Virus record (IMG/VR): IMGVR_UViG_3300037504_001427
Coordinates: 1-64,000 of that record
Source: a virus
Strand: one strand, 5' to 3'
DNA: 64,000 bases
A program made the position numbers and the translations under genes. Numbering within the stretch: position 1 is the stretch's first letter; every line of letters starts with the position of its first letter. The notes under the pieces are model-generated. The model was not told the origin of the DNA. It saw only the letters and a list, made by a program, of their open reading frames with translations, and did no database searches. This document shows, piece by piece, positions 29,700 to 37,389 of this stretch.

Positions 29700-30007
29700 C
29701 GCCTGTCCGCCACTGTGCCGTAGCCGTAGCCGAAACCGAAACCGAAGCCGTTGCCGGTGCCGGTGCCGTAGCCGTCGCCGAAACCGTAGCCGTCGCCGAA
29801 ACCGTAGCAGTTGCCGTAGCCGTTGCCGTAGCCGTAGCCGCAGCCGTAGCCGAAGCCGTCGCCAAAGCTGTAGCCGTAGCCGTAGCCGTCGCCGTTGCCG
29901 TTGCCGTAGCCGTTGCCGTCGCCGTTGCCGGTGCCGTAGCCGTTGTCGCGGTCGTCGCCGAAGCCGTGGCCGAAGCCGTAGCCGCCGTCGCCTACTGGAT
30001 ATCTCAT
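29696..30007 (-). CDS. Glycine-rich unit, 103 residues
   Basis: MRYPVGDGGYGFGHGFGDDRDNGYG start, the DDRDN interruption being shared with the unit at 30004; ends YGTVADRR. Confidence 0.7.
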   Translation of the reverse strand: MRYPVGDGGYGFGHGFGDDRDNGYGTGNGDGNGYGNGNGDGYGYGYSFGDGFGYGCGYGYGNGYGNCYGFGDGYGFGDGYGTGTGNGFGFGFGYGYGTVADRR

Positions 30008-30810
30008 CGCCTGCCCGCTACTGTGCCGAGCCCGTAGCCGTAGCCGTCGCCGTAGCCGAAGCCGCAGCCGTAGCCGTTGCCGTAGCCGTTGCCGAAGCCG
30101 TCGCCAAAGCTGTAGCCGTAGCCGTAGCCGTAGCCGTCGCCGTTGCCGTAGCCGTCGCCGTCGCCAAAGCTGTAGCCGTAGCCGTTGTCGCGGTCGTCGC
30201 CGAAGCCGTGGCCGTAGCCGTAGCCGTAGCCGCCGTCGCCTACTGGATATCTCATCGCCTGACGACGAACCCGGCGGTCCTCGGCGACGACACCGGCGGA
30301 CAAAACGTCTCGGAGGCACGTCCACTGCGGCCAGGTTGCTCGTCCCAAGTAACTGCTCAAGTAATCAGGCTGGCCGAGATAGCCATCCTCACCGCCGTCG
30401 TCAGGGAGGTCTCGGATCTTGTCCTCGATGGACAGGGTGCCGGTTGCGACGGGCTCGGCAAAGCCGTCCAAACAGGGCGCCAGGTCCGCCAAGATAGTAG
30501 CCGGAATCGGATTGTTCTCGAGATCCAGATCATCGGGATGCAAGGCAGGACCATCGTCAACAGCGACGTCTTTCTGCAAGATACCATCCAAGGCTCGGGC
30601 AAAGAGCGCTGGATGTTGAATGGAGCCATCAGCGTTCAGGTAAACGTCCGATAGAGCGGTCTGTCGTTTGTCCAGGTCATGAGCGGCAACTCGGAACTTG
30701 AGTATCCAGCGCGCTAGGCATATCCGCGTACTGGCAGAAAAAACATAGGGCTCACGCATCTGGCCCAGAGCTGCGAGCGTCCGTCGTACAGTATGTCCAC
30801 TTAGTTTCAT
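30004..30810 (-). CDS. Unknown protein fused in frame to a glycine-rich unit
   Basis: A 268-residue frame from ATG 30810. The first 185 residues are an ordinary protein (MKLSGHTVRRTLAALGQMRE at the start, TRICLARWILKFRVAAHDLD, LPDDGGEDGYLGQPDYLSSY), helical with an acidic second half. It has no stop at the junction. Instead VRRQAMRYPVGDGGYGYGYG continues in frame into a whole glycine-rich unit ending LGTVAGRR. The junction ATG at 30255 could also start the unit alone. This is the one place where a unit is attached to a normal protein. Function unknown. Confidence 0.65.
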   Translation of the reverse strand: MKLSGHTVRRTLAALGQMREPYVFSASTRICLARWILKFRVAAHDLDKRQTALSDVYLNADGSIQHPALFARALDGILQKDVAVDDGPALHPDDLDLENNPIPATILADLAPCLDGFAEPVATGTLSIEDKIRDLPDDGGEDGYLGQPDYLSSYLGRATWPQWTCLRDVLSAGVVAEDRRVRRQAMRYPVGDGGYGYGYGHGFGDDRDNGYGYSFGDGDGYGNGDGYGYGYGYSFGDGFGNGYGNGYGCGFGYGDGYGYGLGTVAGRR

Positions 30811-30841
30811 AAGGCCCAAGCTATTGGATCCGGCAATCGTG

Positions 30842-30910
30842 TCAAGCGTCGCGGTAGCCGAGGCCGTAGCCGTCGCTGAAGCCGTAGACGTCACCTACTG
30901 GATATCTCAT
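30842..30910 (-). CDS. Short glycine-rich unit, 22 residues
   Basis: MRYPVGDVYGFSDGYGLGYRDA. It starts inside the end of the PAPS-reductase-like gene (20 bases of overlap) and ends 31 bases before the fused gene at 30810. The repeat has decayed (VYG, FSD, LGY). Confidence 0.55.
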   Translation of the reverse strand: MRYPVGDVYGFSDGYGLGYRDA

Positions 30911-31982
30911 CGCGGCCCTCCACTGTGTGGTAACCGACGCCGTCTGGGACATAAGGTATTCCAGCAATGTCGAGAGCATCTTTGTAGCCCCAATCAAATA
31001 TAGCGGCATGCCACATTTTCGGGTTGTCATGATAAAGAGACTGAAGCGGTGTGGGGCCGGGGCGCACATGGGAGCCGAACATGCAACAGACACAGCCAGA
31101 CGCCCCTCCTTTGGGCAGGATTGGGTAGATATTGTGTTGTTTTAGGTATCCGGCGATTTCGTCTTTAGTCCAAAAGCTCAGTGGATGGCAAAGCCACTCA
31201 CGGTGCGCAGTGGAGTAATAGAGTGCTCCGCGTTGGAGCCACATCATTTCGCGCGAACGCGATTCCTGTACGCGAACGCCTGTGAAATGGCCCAATATTC
31301 CTAGCTTCTTGTTTAAGCGGTGCATTGGCTTTTTCTTCAGTTCATCACAACAACGGCTTCCCGCTAAACCAATCCCGGCTTGGCGAAGCAGTTCAGCCGC
31401 CGCATGTAACTCCTGCGGAACGCGGAGTAAATGTGCGCGATTCCCAGTGGCCACATATTTGTCCACTTTTTGCCCTATGACCTTGGACCATAACGGAACG
31501 CCGACTTTTTGCCAAACCTCACGCGGACGAAGAGCCGGGTATGCGACGTGCAACGAAACGCCCCTCTCCCTCAGCCATTGCTTCCAATGTTTTATCTGCG
31601 CCTTGGTCTCTGGATATTCCAGGCGGGTATCGCTCGTGATGTGCGGGATCGCGAGCTTCAGTCGCTCGACCATAAGATGTGACAGCACGGTGCTGTCTTT
31701 CCCGCCGCTATAACTCAGCGCCCAGCAGTGCGGCAAGCGATTAAACGCCGAGTCAATTATTTTCTCGGAGAGCGCTAGCTTCTTTTCAAACGAGAGTTTC
31801 AAGCCCGCGTTGCGCATCTCCCCACGAACGGACAGCACATCACGCTGGTCCTGCGTCTTGTGCTTGCTTTGCCAGCCGCTCGGAAGATCCATCTCAATCC
31901 ACGCGCAATCGGCTGGATCACCGGCTTCATAGGCGGCTATCTGGTCAAGCGTTAGTCCGCGCCCGTCACCTGGATATCTCAT
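30891..31982 (-). CDS. PAPS reductase / PP-loop ATPase family protein
   Basis: A 363-residue protein starting at a junction-type ATGA overlap (31982), so its N-terminus is MRYPGDGRGLTLDQI. LSYSGGKDSTVLSHL is the PP-loop of the PAPS reductase/adenylate-sulfurylase family; RCCDELKKKPM and GCVCCMFG supply conserved cysteines that might hold an Fe-S cluster. Phage members of this group are often near modified-base genes. The last residues (HTVEGRDEISSR) are encoded by the next junction, so gene and junction overlap. Reaction unknown. Sulfur chemistry on DNA or RNA is possible. Confidence 0.8.
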   Translation of the reverse strand: MRYPGDGRGLTLDQIAAYEAGDPADCAWIEMDLPSGWQSKHKTQDQRDVLSVRGEMRNAGLKLSFEKKLALSEKIIDSAFNRLPHCWALSYSGGKDSTVLSHLMVERLKLAIPHITSDTRLEYPETKAQIKHWKQWLRERGVSLHVAYPALRPREVWQKVGVPLWSKVIGQKVDKYVATGNRAHLLRVPQELHAAAELLRQAGIGLAGSRCCDELKKKPMHRLNKKLGILGHFTGVRVQESRSREMMWLQRGALYYSTAHREWLCHPLSFWTKDEIAGYLKQHNIYPILPKGGASGCVCCMFGSHVRPGPTPLQSLYHDNPKMWHAAIFDWGYKDALDIAGIPYVPDGVGYHTVEGRDEISSR

Positions 31983-33979
31983 CGCGGCCACTCATCTATC
32001 CACGAAAAGCGATCACCACGCAAGAGGCGTCCGATAACCTCATAAAACACATGGGTGTTATGGAATCCACGGCGGCGATTGCGATTATTGCCGCGGAAGA
32101 TAACCACCTGTATTCCGCATTGTTTGCAAATGTCGCACCCACAGGAATCCCAGGGGCGCTCCTCCAGCACTCGGCGAATGCGGTCTTCCGTTCCGGGGCG
32201 TTTACCAGCAAGGAGCGTATCGTATTCGACCAGATGTCGAACCAGTGTTGGGGGCGGCGATGTTTTATTGAATGTACCATAGGCGGCCAGTCCGGTCAAA
32301 CAATCATGCTCGAGCTTGACGAGGGCATTTTGGGTTATTGCCCCATCTTCGAGTAGGCGTTTTATCCGGAAACTACTGGGGCACATCTTGCTAGGATTCT
32401 TGGGATCTTCCTTGACAGCTTGGGGAACACGGATCGCCGGGTACCAACCATTTTCCGTGAGATAATTGAGGTTATTGCCTAACCATGCTTTGCGCAGCGC
32501 GGATGTACTGTCGATACTGGTAACGCCCAGATCGGCAAAGGCGCGAATAGCAGCGAGGCGTGCCAATCCGAAGAGGTGGATGCGCAGCGACGTTGGCACC
32601 ACTGCACGAACGGCCTTGACGATTTCGATCACTTCCCTCGTCGTTCTGCGCACCAAGCCGCCAAGGCCAATGTAGTCGTATCCCATTTCAACATATTGCA
32701 CCGCAGCTTTGGCGTAGGACTGCGGGTCCCATCCCTGAACAGCGCCGATAGGCGTCCAACTCAACCCGCGCTTGCGGTGCAGAGCAAGAAAGTCGCGCGC
32801 GTTTCTTATTGTCAGATCGTAGCGATATTTGTTTTGATCCTCAAAGGCAGGCACCACGAGGTGGTCCACCGAGACCCCCATGTCGAACCCGAGGCGCGTA
32901 TAGTAATCAGCCACGTCCTCTGTGGTGTAGGGTGGATCCTTCTCGGTGATATAATCGAATGCGCCGCAATCGCCCATGACCGTGTAGTCGCGGGGGACGC
33001 GCAGGTAGCGATGGATGCCCAGGGCGTTAACGGCCTTGGCCTTTTTTTTGCCCTTTTCGGCCACTACGCGCGAAACCAGAATTCCATCGTAGCGGGGCCC
33101 TGCACCGTACATCTGGTGCGCGTAGACTTGGTTGCCCCAATGACCACGCCCCCCGGAATGAGTGTCGTGTTCGAAATCGTAATTCAGGTCGACCTGATCA
33201 TCCCATTCTGGAATGAAGTAGCGGAGGCTGCGCGATGCGGACTCTTTGTGCCAGGCCTCGGAGATCGCTATCACGCGATCTAGCTCCCGCCGACCGTCTT
33301 CAAGTGATGGCAGAAGATCATCAATCCGCTGCCAGTATGCTGGTCCCTTTTCGGCATCCATGGTCATCAACATCCGCCTCACCAGTTCACCCTTCAAGCC
33401 CACCAGGGCGCAAGAGAACCGTTTCGCCTCAGGATTGGAGAGGGTGACATAGCGCATGCCAGCGATTTCGGGAAGGCGTTTGCGGATGGCGGCGCCGCAG
33501 AAAGCGATCACCGGACCAGCGCAGATGACCGATGCATCCAGGGCGCAGGCCTCCAGGTACGGGTCGCCCAGCAGCAGCAGGGTCAGATCCGCCTTGTGGG
33601 CTAGGAGTTTGCGTATGGCCTGCGGTACCTGCAGAAAATCGGCCCACTCGCGCAGGGCGGGTTTTCCCATGCCCTGGAAAGTGACCTCGTAAGGCGCGAT
33701 GATCTGATCGCCGGGGATCAGTCCGTAGCCTGCGGAGAGGATATGCAGATCGACCCAATAATCGCCTTTGGCCCGCAGGGCCTGCACGCCACGCATCAGA
33801 CGCCGGTGTTGCTGTCCGGTGTACATCTCCTCGGCCGGCAACAGATAATCCTTCAGTCCTGCTTCCAACTTTTCGAATTTCTTGGTACCCAGCAGTCGGA
33901 AATCGTCCTGGATGAGCTGCGCGTCCGGCTTGTGGGCCTTTTGGCCGGTGCAGGAGGTAATGATGAGAATGCGTTTCAT
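31979..33979 (-). CDS. DpdA-like DNA 7-deazaguanine transglycosylase with N-terminal DUF6884-like domain
   Basis: A 666-residue protein starting MKRILIITSCTGQKAHKPDA at an ATGA overlap with FolE2. The N-terminal 190 residues resemble the DUF6884 domain (TSCTGQKA, LSAGYGLI) often joined to such enzymes. The rest has tRNA-guanine transglycosylase features: MGDCGAFDYI (catalytic Asp region), SVDHLVVPAFED, YIGLGGLVRRTTREV, and near the C-terminus CGCDICKQCG with a following His for zinc. The DNA branch (DpdA) exchanges guanine for a 7-deazaguanine such as preQ0. Linkage to QueC and FolE2 strongly supports this. The size exceeds plain bacterial Tgt (about 375). Confidence 0.85.
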   Translation of the reverse strand: MKRILIITSCTGQKAHKPDAQLIQDDFRLLGTKKFEKLEAGLKDYLLPAEEMYTGQQHRRLMRGVQALRAKGDYWVDLHILSAGYGLIPGDQIIAPYEVTFQGMGKPALREWADFLQVPQAIRKLLAHKADLTLLLLGDPYLEACALDASVICAGPVIAFCGAAIRKRLPEIAGMRYVTLSNPEAKRFSCALVGLKGELVRRMLMTMDAEKGPAYWQRIDDLLPSLEDGRRELDRVIAISEAWHKESASRSLRYFIPEWDDQVDLNYDFEHDTHSGGRGHWGNQVYAHQMYGAGPRYDGILVSRVVAEKGKKKAKAVNALGIHRYLRVPRDYTVMGDCGAFDYITEKDPPYTTEDVADYYTRLGFDMGVSVDHLVVPAFEDQNKYRYDLTIRNARDFLALHRKRGLSWTPIGAVQGWDPQSYAKAAVQYVEMGYDYIGLGGLVRRTTREVIEIVKAVRAVVPTSLRIHLFGLARLAAIRAFADLGVTSIDSTSALRKAWLGNNLNYLTENGWYPAIRVPQAVKEDPKNPSKMCPSSFRIKRLLEDGAITQNALVKLEHDCLTGLAAYGTFNKTSPPPTLVRHLVEYDTLLAGKRPGTEDRIRRVLEERPWDSCGCDICKQCGIQVVIFRGNNRNRRRGFHNTHVFYEVIGRLLRGDRFSWIDEWPR

Positions 33980-34758
33980 CCGGAGCGCTCCCATTCGATA
34001 ATGGCGAAAGCGTCGTGGTTGTGGATCGATTCGTGGTTGTCGGCTTCGACTCGAAACCAGGTCGTGCGCGGGTCGTCCATCAAGTGGGCGGCAATGTCCC
34101 GTACCACATCCTCGACGAACCGCGGGTTGTCGTAGGCCTGCATCGTGACGTGACGTTCGTCTGCGCGCTTGAGGATCGGATAGACCGGAGCCGAGGCACA
34201 GGCGCCGACCAGCCCTACGACCTCTTCGATCCAGATGATCTGGGGGCTGCGAATCTCAACCACGACGTCACCGCGTTGGTTGTGCGCGCCGTAATCACTG
34301 ATGGCCTTGGAGCAGGGGCACAAGTTGGTCACCGGAATGCGAACGCCGAGGACGAAGTCGAAGGCCGACCTGTCTACGGTCGCATCGAACCAGCAGTCGT
34401 AATCCATCAGGCCGGTCATGCCGGTGGCGGGGGCGGCGCGTTCGATGAAGTACGGGAAATCGACACGAACCTGGGCCCGCTCAGCGCCAAGCCGTTGTTG
34501 GAGGTCCGCCAGCAGCGCGGGAATGGTACGCATGGTCAGCTCGCCCCGATGCTCCTCGAGCGCCTGCAGGAACCGACTCATGTGAGTGCCTTTAAACCGA
34601 TGCGGCAGAGCCACCGAGAGCGAGACCTGGGCCACGGTGTGCTGAGGATCACCGCCCTGGGTCATCACTGTGATGGGGTAGCGCAGGTCCCGCACGCCAA
34701 CCCGGTCGATGGCGATGCCACGCTGATCTTCACTGGCTTGAGTATCGGCAAGATTCAC
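33976..34758 (-). CDS. folE2: GTP cyclohydrolase I type 2 (FolE2)
   Basis: A 260-residue protein. The motif PVTNLCPCSKAISDYGAH puts the catalytic cysteine at 147, as in FolE2/GCYH-IB enzymes. TVAQVSLSVALPHRFKGTHM and EDVVRDIA agree with the family, and length is typical. It converts GTP to dihydroneopterin triphosphate, the first step to 7-deazaguanines and folate. It overlaps QueC and the DpdA-like gene with ATGA on either side, so the three genes form one translation unit. Confidence 0.95.
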   Translation of the reverse strand: MNLADTQASEDQRGIAIDRVGVRDLRYPITVMTQGGDPQHTVAQVSLSVALPHRFKGTHMSRFLQALEEHRGELTMRTIPALLADLQQRLGAERAQVRVDFPYFIERAAPATGMTGLMDYDCWFDATVDRSAFDFVLGVRIPVTNLCPCSKAISDYGAHNQRGDVVVEIRSPQIIWIEEVVGLVGACASAPVYPILKRADERHVTMQAYDNPRFVEDVVRDIAAHLMDDPRTTWFRVEADNHESIHNHDAFAIIEWERSG

Positions 34759-35435
34759 GAGGTGCCTCCTAGGCGAACCAAGAGTGGGTCAGGAATACCG
34801 GCCTCGGCAAAGCCCTTCGCCCGCAGTTGGCAGGCTGGGCACTGCCCGCAGGGCGGCACCTGGCCGTTATAGCAGGTGTGGCTGTGGGCCAGCAGATCCA
34901 GCGCGCCAACCTCTTGAGCCAGTCGCACCGAGTCGGCCTTGCTCAAGTGCATGAGCGGGGTGTGGATGGTGATGCCATGCTCCATCCCTGCACGGATGGT
35001 GCCTTGGAGCGACTGCATGGTGGTTTCCCGGCAATCCGGATAACCCGAGTAGTCGGTCTGACAGACGCCGGTAACCAGCTCGGTCACCTTAAGTTGGTAG
35101 GCCCAGGCAGCAGCAAGGGTCAAGAATACCAGGTTGCGGCCGGGGACGAAGGTGTTGGGCAGACCACGTTCAGATTCGTCACCCACCGATTGACCCTCAA
35201 CAGGATCGGAGTCGGCCAGCATGGCTGTTCCGCCGAGGGCAGCTAAGCTGCTGACGGGGACGATGCGGTGTTGAGTGACGCCTGCCTTTTCGGCAATGAT
35301 CTTGGCAGACTCTAGTTCGGCCCGATGACGCTGACCATAGTCGAAGGTGATAGCGTGCAGATTCTGGTAGCGGGAGCGCGCCCAGCCCAGACAAGTGGTC
35401 GAGTCCTGTCCGCCAGATAATACCACCACGATCAT
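34755..35435 (-). CDS. queC: 7-cyano-7-deazaguanine synthase
   Basis: A 226-residue protein. VVVLSGGQDSTTCLGWA is the PP-loop of QueC; ITFDYGQRHRAELESA, TDYSGYPDCRETTMQSL and PPCGQCPACQLRAKGF (zinc cysteines) complete the signature. The enzyme uses ATP and ammonia to turn 7-carboxy-7-deazaguanine into preQ0. TAGATG links it to the glycine-rich unit before it. QueD and QueE, needed for the middle steps, are not seen in this window and may come from the host or from outside it. Confidence 0.97.
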   Translation of the reverse strand: MIVVVLSGGQDSTTCLGWARSRYQNLHAITFDYGQRHRAELESAKIIAEKAGVTQHRIVPVSSLAALGGTAMLADSDPVEGQSVGDESERGLPNTFVPGRNLVFLTLAAAWAYQLKVTELVTGVCQTDYSGYPDCRETTMQSLQGTIRAGMEHGITIHTPLMHLSKADSVRLAQEVGALDLLAHSHTCYNGQVPPCGQCPACQLRAKGFAEAGIPDPLLVRLGGTS

Positions 35436-35537
35436 CTATCTTCCCTCCACCGTGCTAATGCCGCCGCCGTGGCCGAAGCCAAAGCCGTGGCCGAAGCCGT
35501 AGCCGAAGCCGTGGCCGTCACCTACTGGATATCTCAT
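35436..35537 (-). CDS. Glycine-rich unit, 33 residues, leader of queC
   Basis: MRYPVGDGHGFGYGFGHG start, ending GGGISTVEGR. Its TAG is directly followed by the queC ATG, and GTGGAGGGAAGA serves as ribosome site for queC. Confidence 0.7.
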   Translation of the reverse strand: MRYPVGDGHGFGYGFGHGFGFGHGGGISTVEGR

Positions 35538-35541
35538 CGCA

Positions 35542-35820
35542 TCATCTCCAGGCCTCCACTGTGCCGTAGCCGTTGCCGTGGCCGTAGCCGTTGCCGTAGC
35601 CGTTGCCATAGCCGTCGCCGTAGCCGTAGCCGTAGCCGTTGCCGTAGCCGTCGCCGTAGCCGTAGCCGTCGCCGAAGCCGTCGCCGAAGCCGTAACCGTA
35701 ACCGTAGCCGTAGCCGTAGCCGTCGCCGAAGCCGTAGCCGTCGCCGAAGCCACCGCCGAAGCCGAAGCCGTAGCCGAAGCCGTGGCCGAAGCCGAAGCCG
35801 TCACCTACTGGATAGTTCAT
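35542..35820 (-). CDS. Glycine-rich unit, 92 residues
   Basis: MNYPVGDGFGFGHGFGYG start; ends GTVEAWR, the ending that goes with the ATCATCTCCAGGCC junction. FGGGFGDGYGFGDG recurs in 36409 and 37651. Confidence 0.7.
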   Translation of the reverse strand: MNYPVGDGFGFGHGFGYGFGFGGGFGDGYGFGDGYGYGYGYGYGFGDGFGDGYGYGDGYGNGYGYGYGDGYGNGYGNGYGHGNGYGTVEAWR

Positions 35821-35857
35821 CGCCCACCTCCCACTGTGCCGAAGCCGTCACCTTCAT
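35801..35857 (-). CDS. Mini-unit in a shifted frame, 18 residues
   Basis: MKVTASAQWEVGDELSSR: begins at a junction ATG but runs in another frame through the next junction. Probably a remnant left when most of a unit was lost; expression is uncertain. Confidence 0.3.
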   Translation of the reverse strand: MKVTASAQWEVGDELSSR

Positions 35858-35934
35858 CGCCCACCTCCCACTGTGCCGTAGCCATCGCCGTGGCCGTGGC
35901 CGTAGCCGTTGCCATGTCCTGCTGGATATCTCAC
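35854..35934 (-). CDS. Short glycine-rich unit with GTG start, 26 residues
   Basis: (V/M)RYPAGHGNGYGHGHG..., ending YGTVGGGR. GTGA overlaps the macro-domain gene stop. The junction core has changed to GCTGGATATCTCACC. Confidence 0.5.
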   Translation of the reverse strand: MRYPAGHGNGYGHGHGDGYGTVGGGR

Positions 35935-36401
35935 CGCCTGCCGCCGGCCTCCTGATGTGGCTCAAAGAGGTAGACCTGCACCTCTGGTTCGCGCTCGAAG
36001 GCTGTCACGATCAGGGGTTTGACCTGCTGCCAGTTCAGCCCACCAAGGCCGCAGCCGAGTGGCGGAATGGCAATCGACTGAATCTGGAAGGTCTGCACGA
36101 CGGCAATCAGGTCATCCAGTCCGGTGGCGATGTCGTCCAGTTGGCTGCGCTGTCGCCAGTGGTCCTTGGTCGGGAAATTGATGATCAGCGGCGACTTGGC
36201 GCTGGTGTGCACGAACATCTTGCCCAGCTTGACCTGCCTCCGGTTGCAGGCGTCGCGGTAAGCAACGAAGTTGTCGGGCCAGGCATTCTTGAACTGGAGC
36301 GCCAGGCCCTTGCCCATCACGCCAACGGTGTTCACTGGGTTGACCAGCGCCTGAACCCGTGGTGCCCACGCCAAGATGTCGCCAGAGCAGGACTCGATCA
36401 C
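35931..36401 (-). CDS. Macro-domain protein (DarG-like ADP-ribose hydrolase fold)
   Basis: A 156-residue protein. It starts IESCSGDILAW, then ALVNPVNTVGVMGKGLALQF, which is the macro-domain nucleotide-binding loop (NxxN...GxGxA). IAIPPLGCGLGGLNW is the second loop. This sub-type resembles DarG, which removes ADP-ribose from DNA and neutralises the DarT toxin, and macro domains carried by phages as anti-defence proteins. No DarT partner is seen. I choose the GTG at 36401 because it overlaps the stop of a four-residue leader that starts at the junction ATG. Confidence 0.85.
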   Translation of the reverse strand: MIESCSGDILAWAPRVQALVNPVNTVGVMGKGLALQFKNAWPDNFVAYRDACNRRQVKLGKMFVHTSAKSPLIINFPTKDHWRQRSQLDDIATGLDDLIAVVQTFQIQSIAIPPLGCGLGGLNWQQVKPLIVTAFEREPEVQVYLFEPHQEAGGRR

Positions 36402-36412
36402 GGATACCTCAT
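36398..36412 (-). CDS. Four-residue leader MRYP ahead of the macro gene
   Basis: At this junction ATGAGGTATCCGTGA reads Met-Arg-Tyr-Pro-stop, and its last bases GTGA hold the start of the macro-domain gene. A single base change in the junction core turned the unit start into a minimal coupled leader. Confidence 0.45.
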   Translation of the reverse strand: MRYP

Positions 36413-36669
36413 CGCCTGCCTGCCGCTGTGCCGAGCCCGTAGCCGTAGCCGTCGCCGGTGCCGTAGCCGGTGCCGTAGCCGGTGCCGTAGTCGGAGCCGG
36501 TGCCGGTGCTGTCGCCGTCGCCGTCGCCGTAGCCGTCGCCGAAGCCGTCGCCGAAGCCGTAGTCGGAGCCGTGGCCGTAGCCGTAGCCGTCGCCGAAGCC
36601 ACCGCCGAAGCCGAAGCCGTAGCCGAAGCCATAGCCGAAGCCGAAGCCGGCACCTACTGGGTATCTCAT
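36409..36669 (-). CDS. Glycine-rich unit, 86 residues
   Basis: MRYPVGAGFGFGYGFGYG start; contains Ser-Asp (GHGSDYGFG) and Thr (TGTGSDYGTG) variants; ends LGTAAGRR. Confidence 0.7.
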   Translation of the reverse strand: MRYPVGAGFGFGYGFGYGFGFGGGFGDGYGYGHGSDYGFGDGFGDGYGDGDGDSTGTGSDYGTGYGTGYGTGDGYGYGLGTAAGRR

Positions 36670-36908
36670 CGCCTGCCCGCCACTGTGCCGAGCCCGAAGC
36701 CGAAGCCGTATCCGTTGCCGAAGCCGTCGCCGTAGCCGTCGCCGCTGCTGTTGCCGTTGCCGTTGCCGTTGCCACCACCGAAGCCGTCGCCGTTGCCGAA
36801 GCCGTCGCCGAAGCCGTCGCCACTGCTGTTACCGCGACTGTCGCCGTTGCCGTTGCCGTTGCCGCAGCCGTAGCCGAAGCCGAAGCCGTCACCTACTGGA
36901 TATCTCAT
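36666..36908 (-). CDS. Glycine-rich unit, 80 residues
   Basis: MRYPVGDGFGFGYGCGNG start; asparagine-rich middle (NGNGNGDSRGNSSGDG) and end LGTVAGRR. Confidence 0.7.
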   Translation of the reverse strand: MRYPVGDGFGFGYGCGNGNGNGDSRGNSSGDGFGDGFGNGDGFGGGNGNGNGNSSGDGYGDGFGNGYGFGFGLGTVAGRR

Positions 36909-36912
36909 CGCA

Positions 36913-37179
36913 TCATCTCCAGGCCTCCACTGTGCCGTGGCCGTGGCCGTAGCCGTTGCCGAAGCCGTCGCCGTCGCCGTAGCCGTCGCCGTTGCCGTTG
37001 CCGTAGCCGTCGCCGTCGCCGTAGCTGTCGCCGAAGCCGTATCCGTTGCCGAAGCCGTCGCCGTTGCCGTTGCCGTAGCCGTCGCCGTCGCCGTAGCCGT
37101 CGCCGTAGCTGTAGCCGTAGCTGTCGCCGTGGCCGTAACCGTAGCTGTCGCCGCTGCCGTCACCTACTGGATAGTTCAT
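36913..37179 (-). CDS. Glycine-rich unit, 88 residues
   Basis: MNYPVGDGSGDSYGYGHG start; internal duplication of DGYGNGNGDGFGNGYG-type blocks; ends GTVEAWR, with a four-base gap to the next start. Confidence 0.7.
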   Translation of the reverse strand: MNYPVGDGSGDSYGYGHGDSYGYSYGDGYGDGDGYGNGNGDGFGNGYGFGDSYGDGDGYGNGNGDGYGDGDGFGNGYGHGHGTVEAWR

Positions 37180-37222
37180 TGCCCACCTCCCATCCGTAGC
37201 CGTCACCTACTGGGTATCTCAT
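37160..37222 (-). CDS. Mini-unit, 20 residues
   Basis: MRYPVGDGYGWEVGNELSSR: a unit start fused out of frame to the next junction, leaving hardly any repeat. Confidence 0.4.
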   Translation of the reverse strand: MRYPVGDGYGWEVGNELSSR

Positions 37223-37389
37223 CGCCTGCTCGCCGCTGTACCGAGCCCGAAGCCGAAGCCGTATCCGTTGCCGAAGCCGTCGCCGTAGCTGTCGCCGTAG
37301 CCGTTGCCGTTGCCGCGACTGTCGCCGTTGCCGTTATCGTTGCCGCAGCCGTAGCCGAAGCCGTAGCCGCCACCTACTGGATATCTCAT
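37219..37389 (-). CDS. Glycine-rich unit, 56 residues
   Basis: MRYPVGGGYGFGYGCGND start; NGDSRGNGNG like the units at 29230 and 36666; ends LGTAASRR. Overlap by TGATG with the unit before. Confidence 0.65.
   Translation of the reverse strand: MRYPVGGGYGFGYGCGNDNGNGDSRGNGNGYGDSYGDGFGNGYGFGFGLGTAASRR

Larger units (their letters stand above)
29230..30255 (-). repeat. Glycine-rich gene array, block 2
   Basis: Four units with junctions of the TCATCGCCTGCCCGCC type, distinct from the CCCCTCC type of block 1. Codon make-up is the same: GGC alternating with NNC. Confidence 0.9.

Noticed and set aside
35469-37199. A 576-residue plus-strand open frame (Arg-Ser and Ala-Val repeats) across the array
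   Set aside because: Hexamer repeats keep all frames open. This frame has no ribosome site and reads through the junctions and the macro gene antisense.
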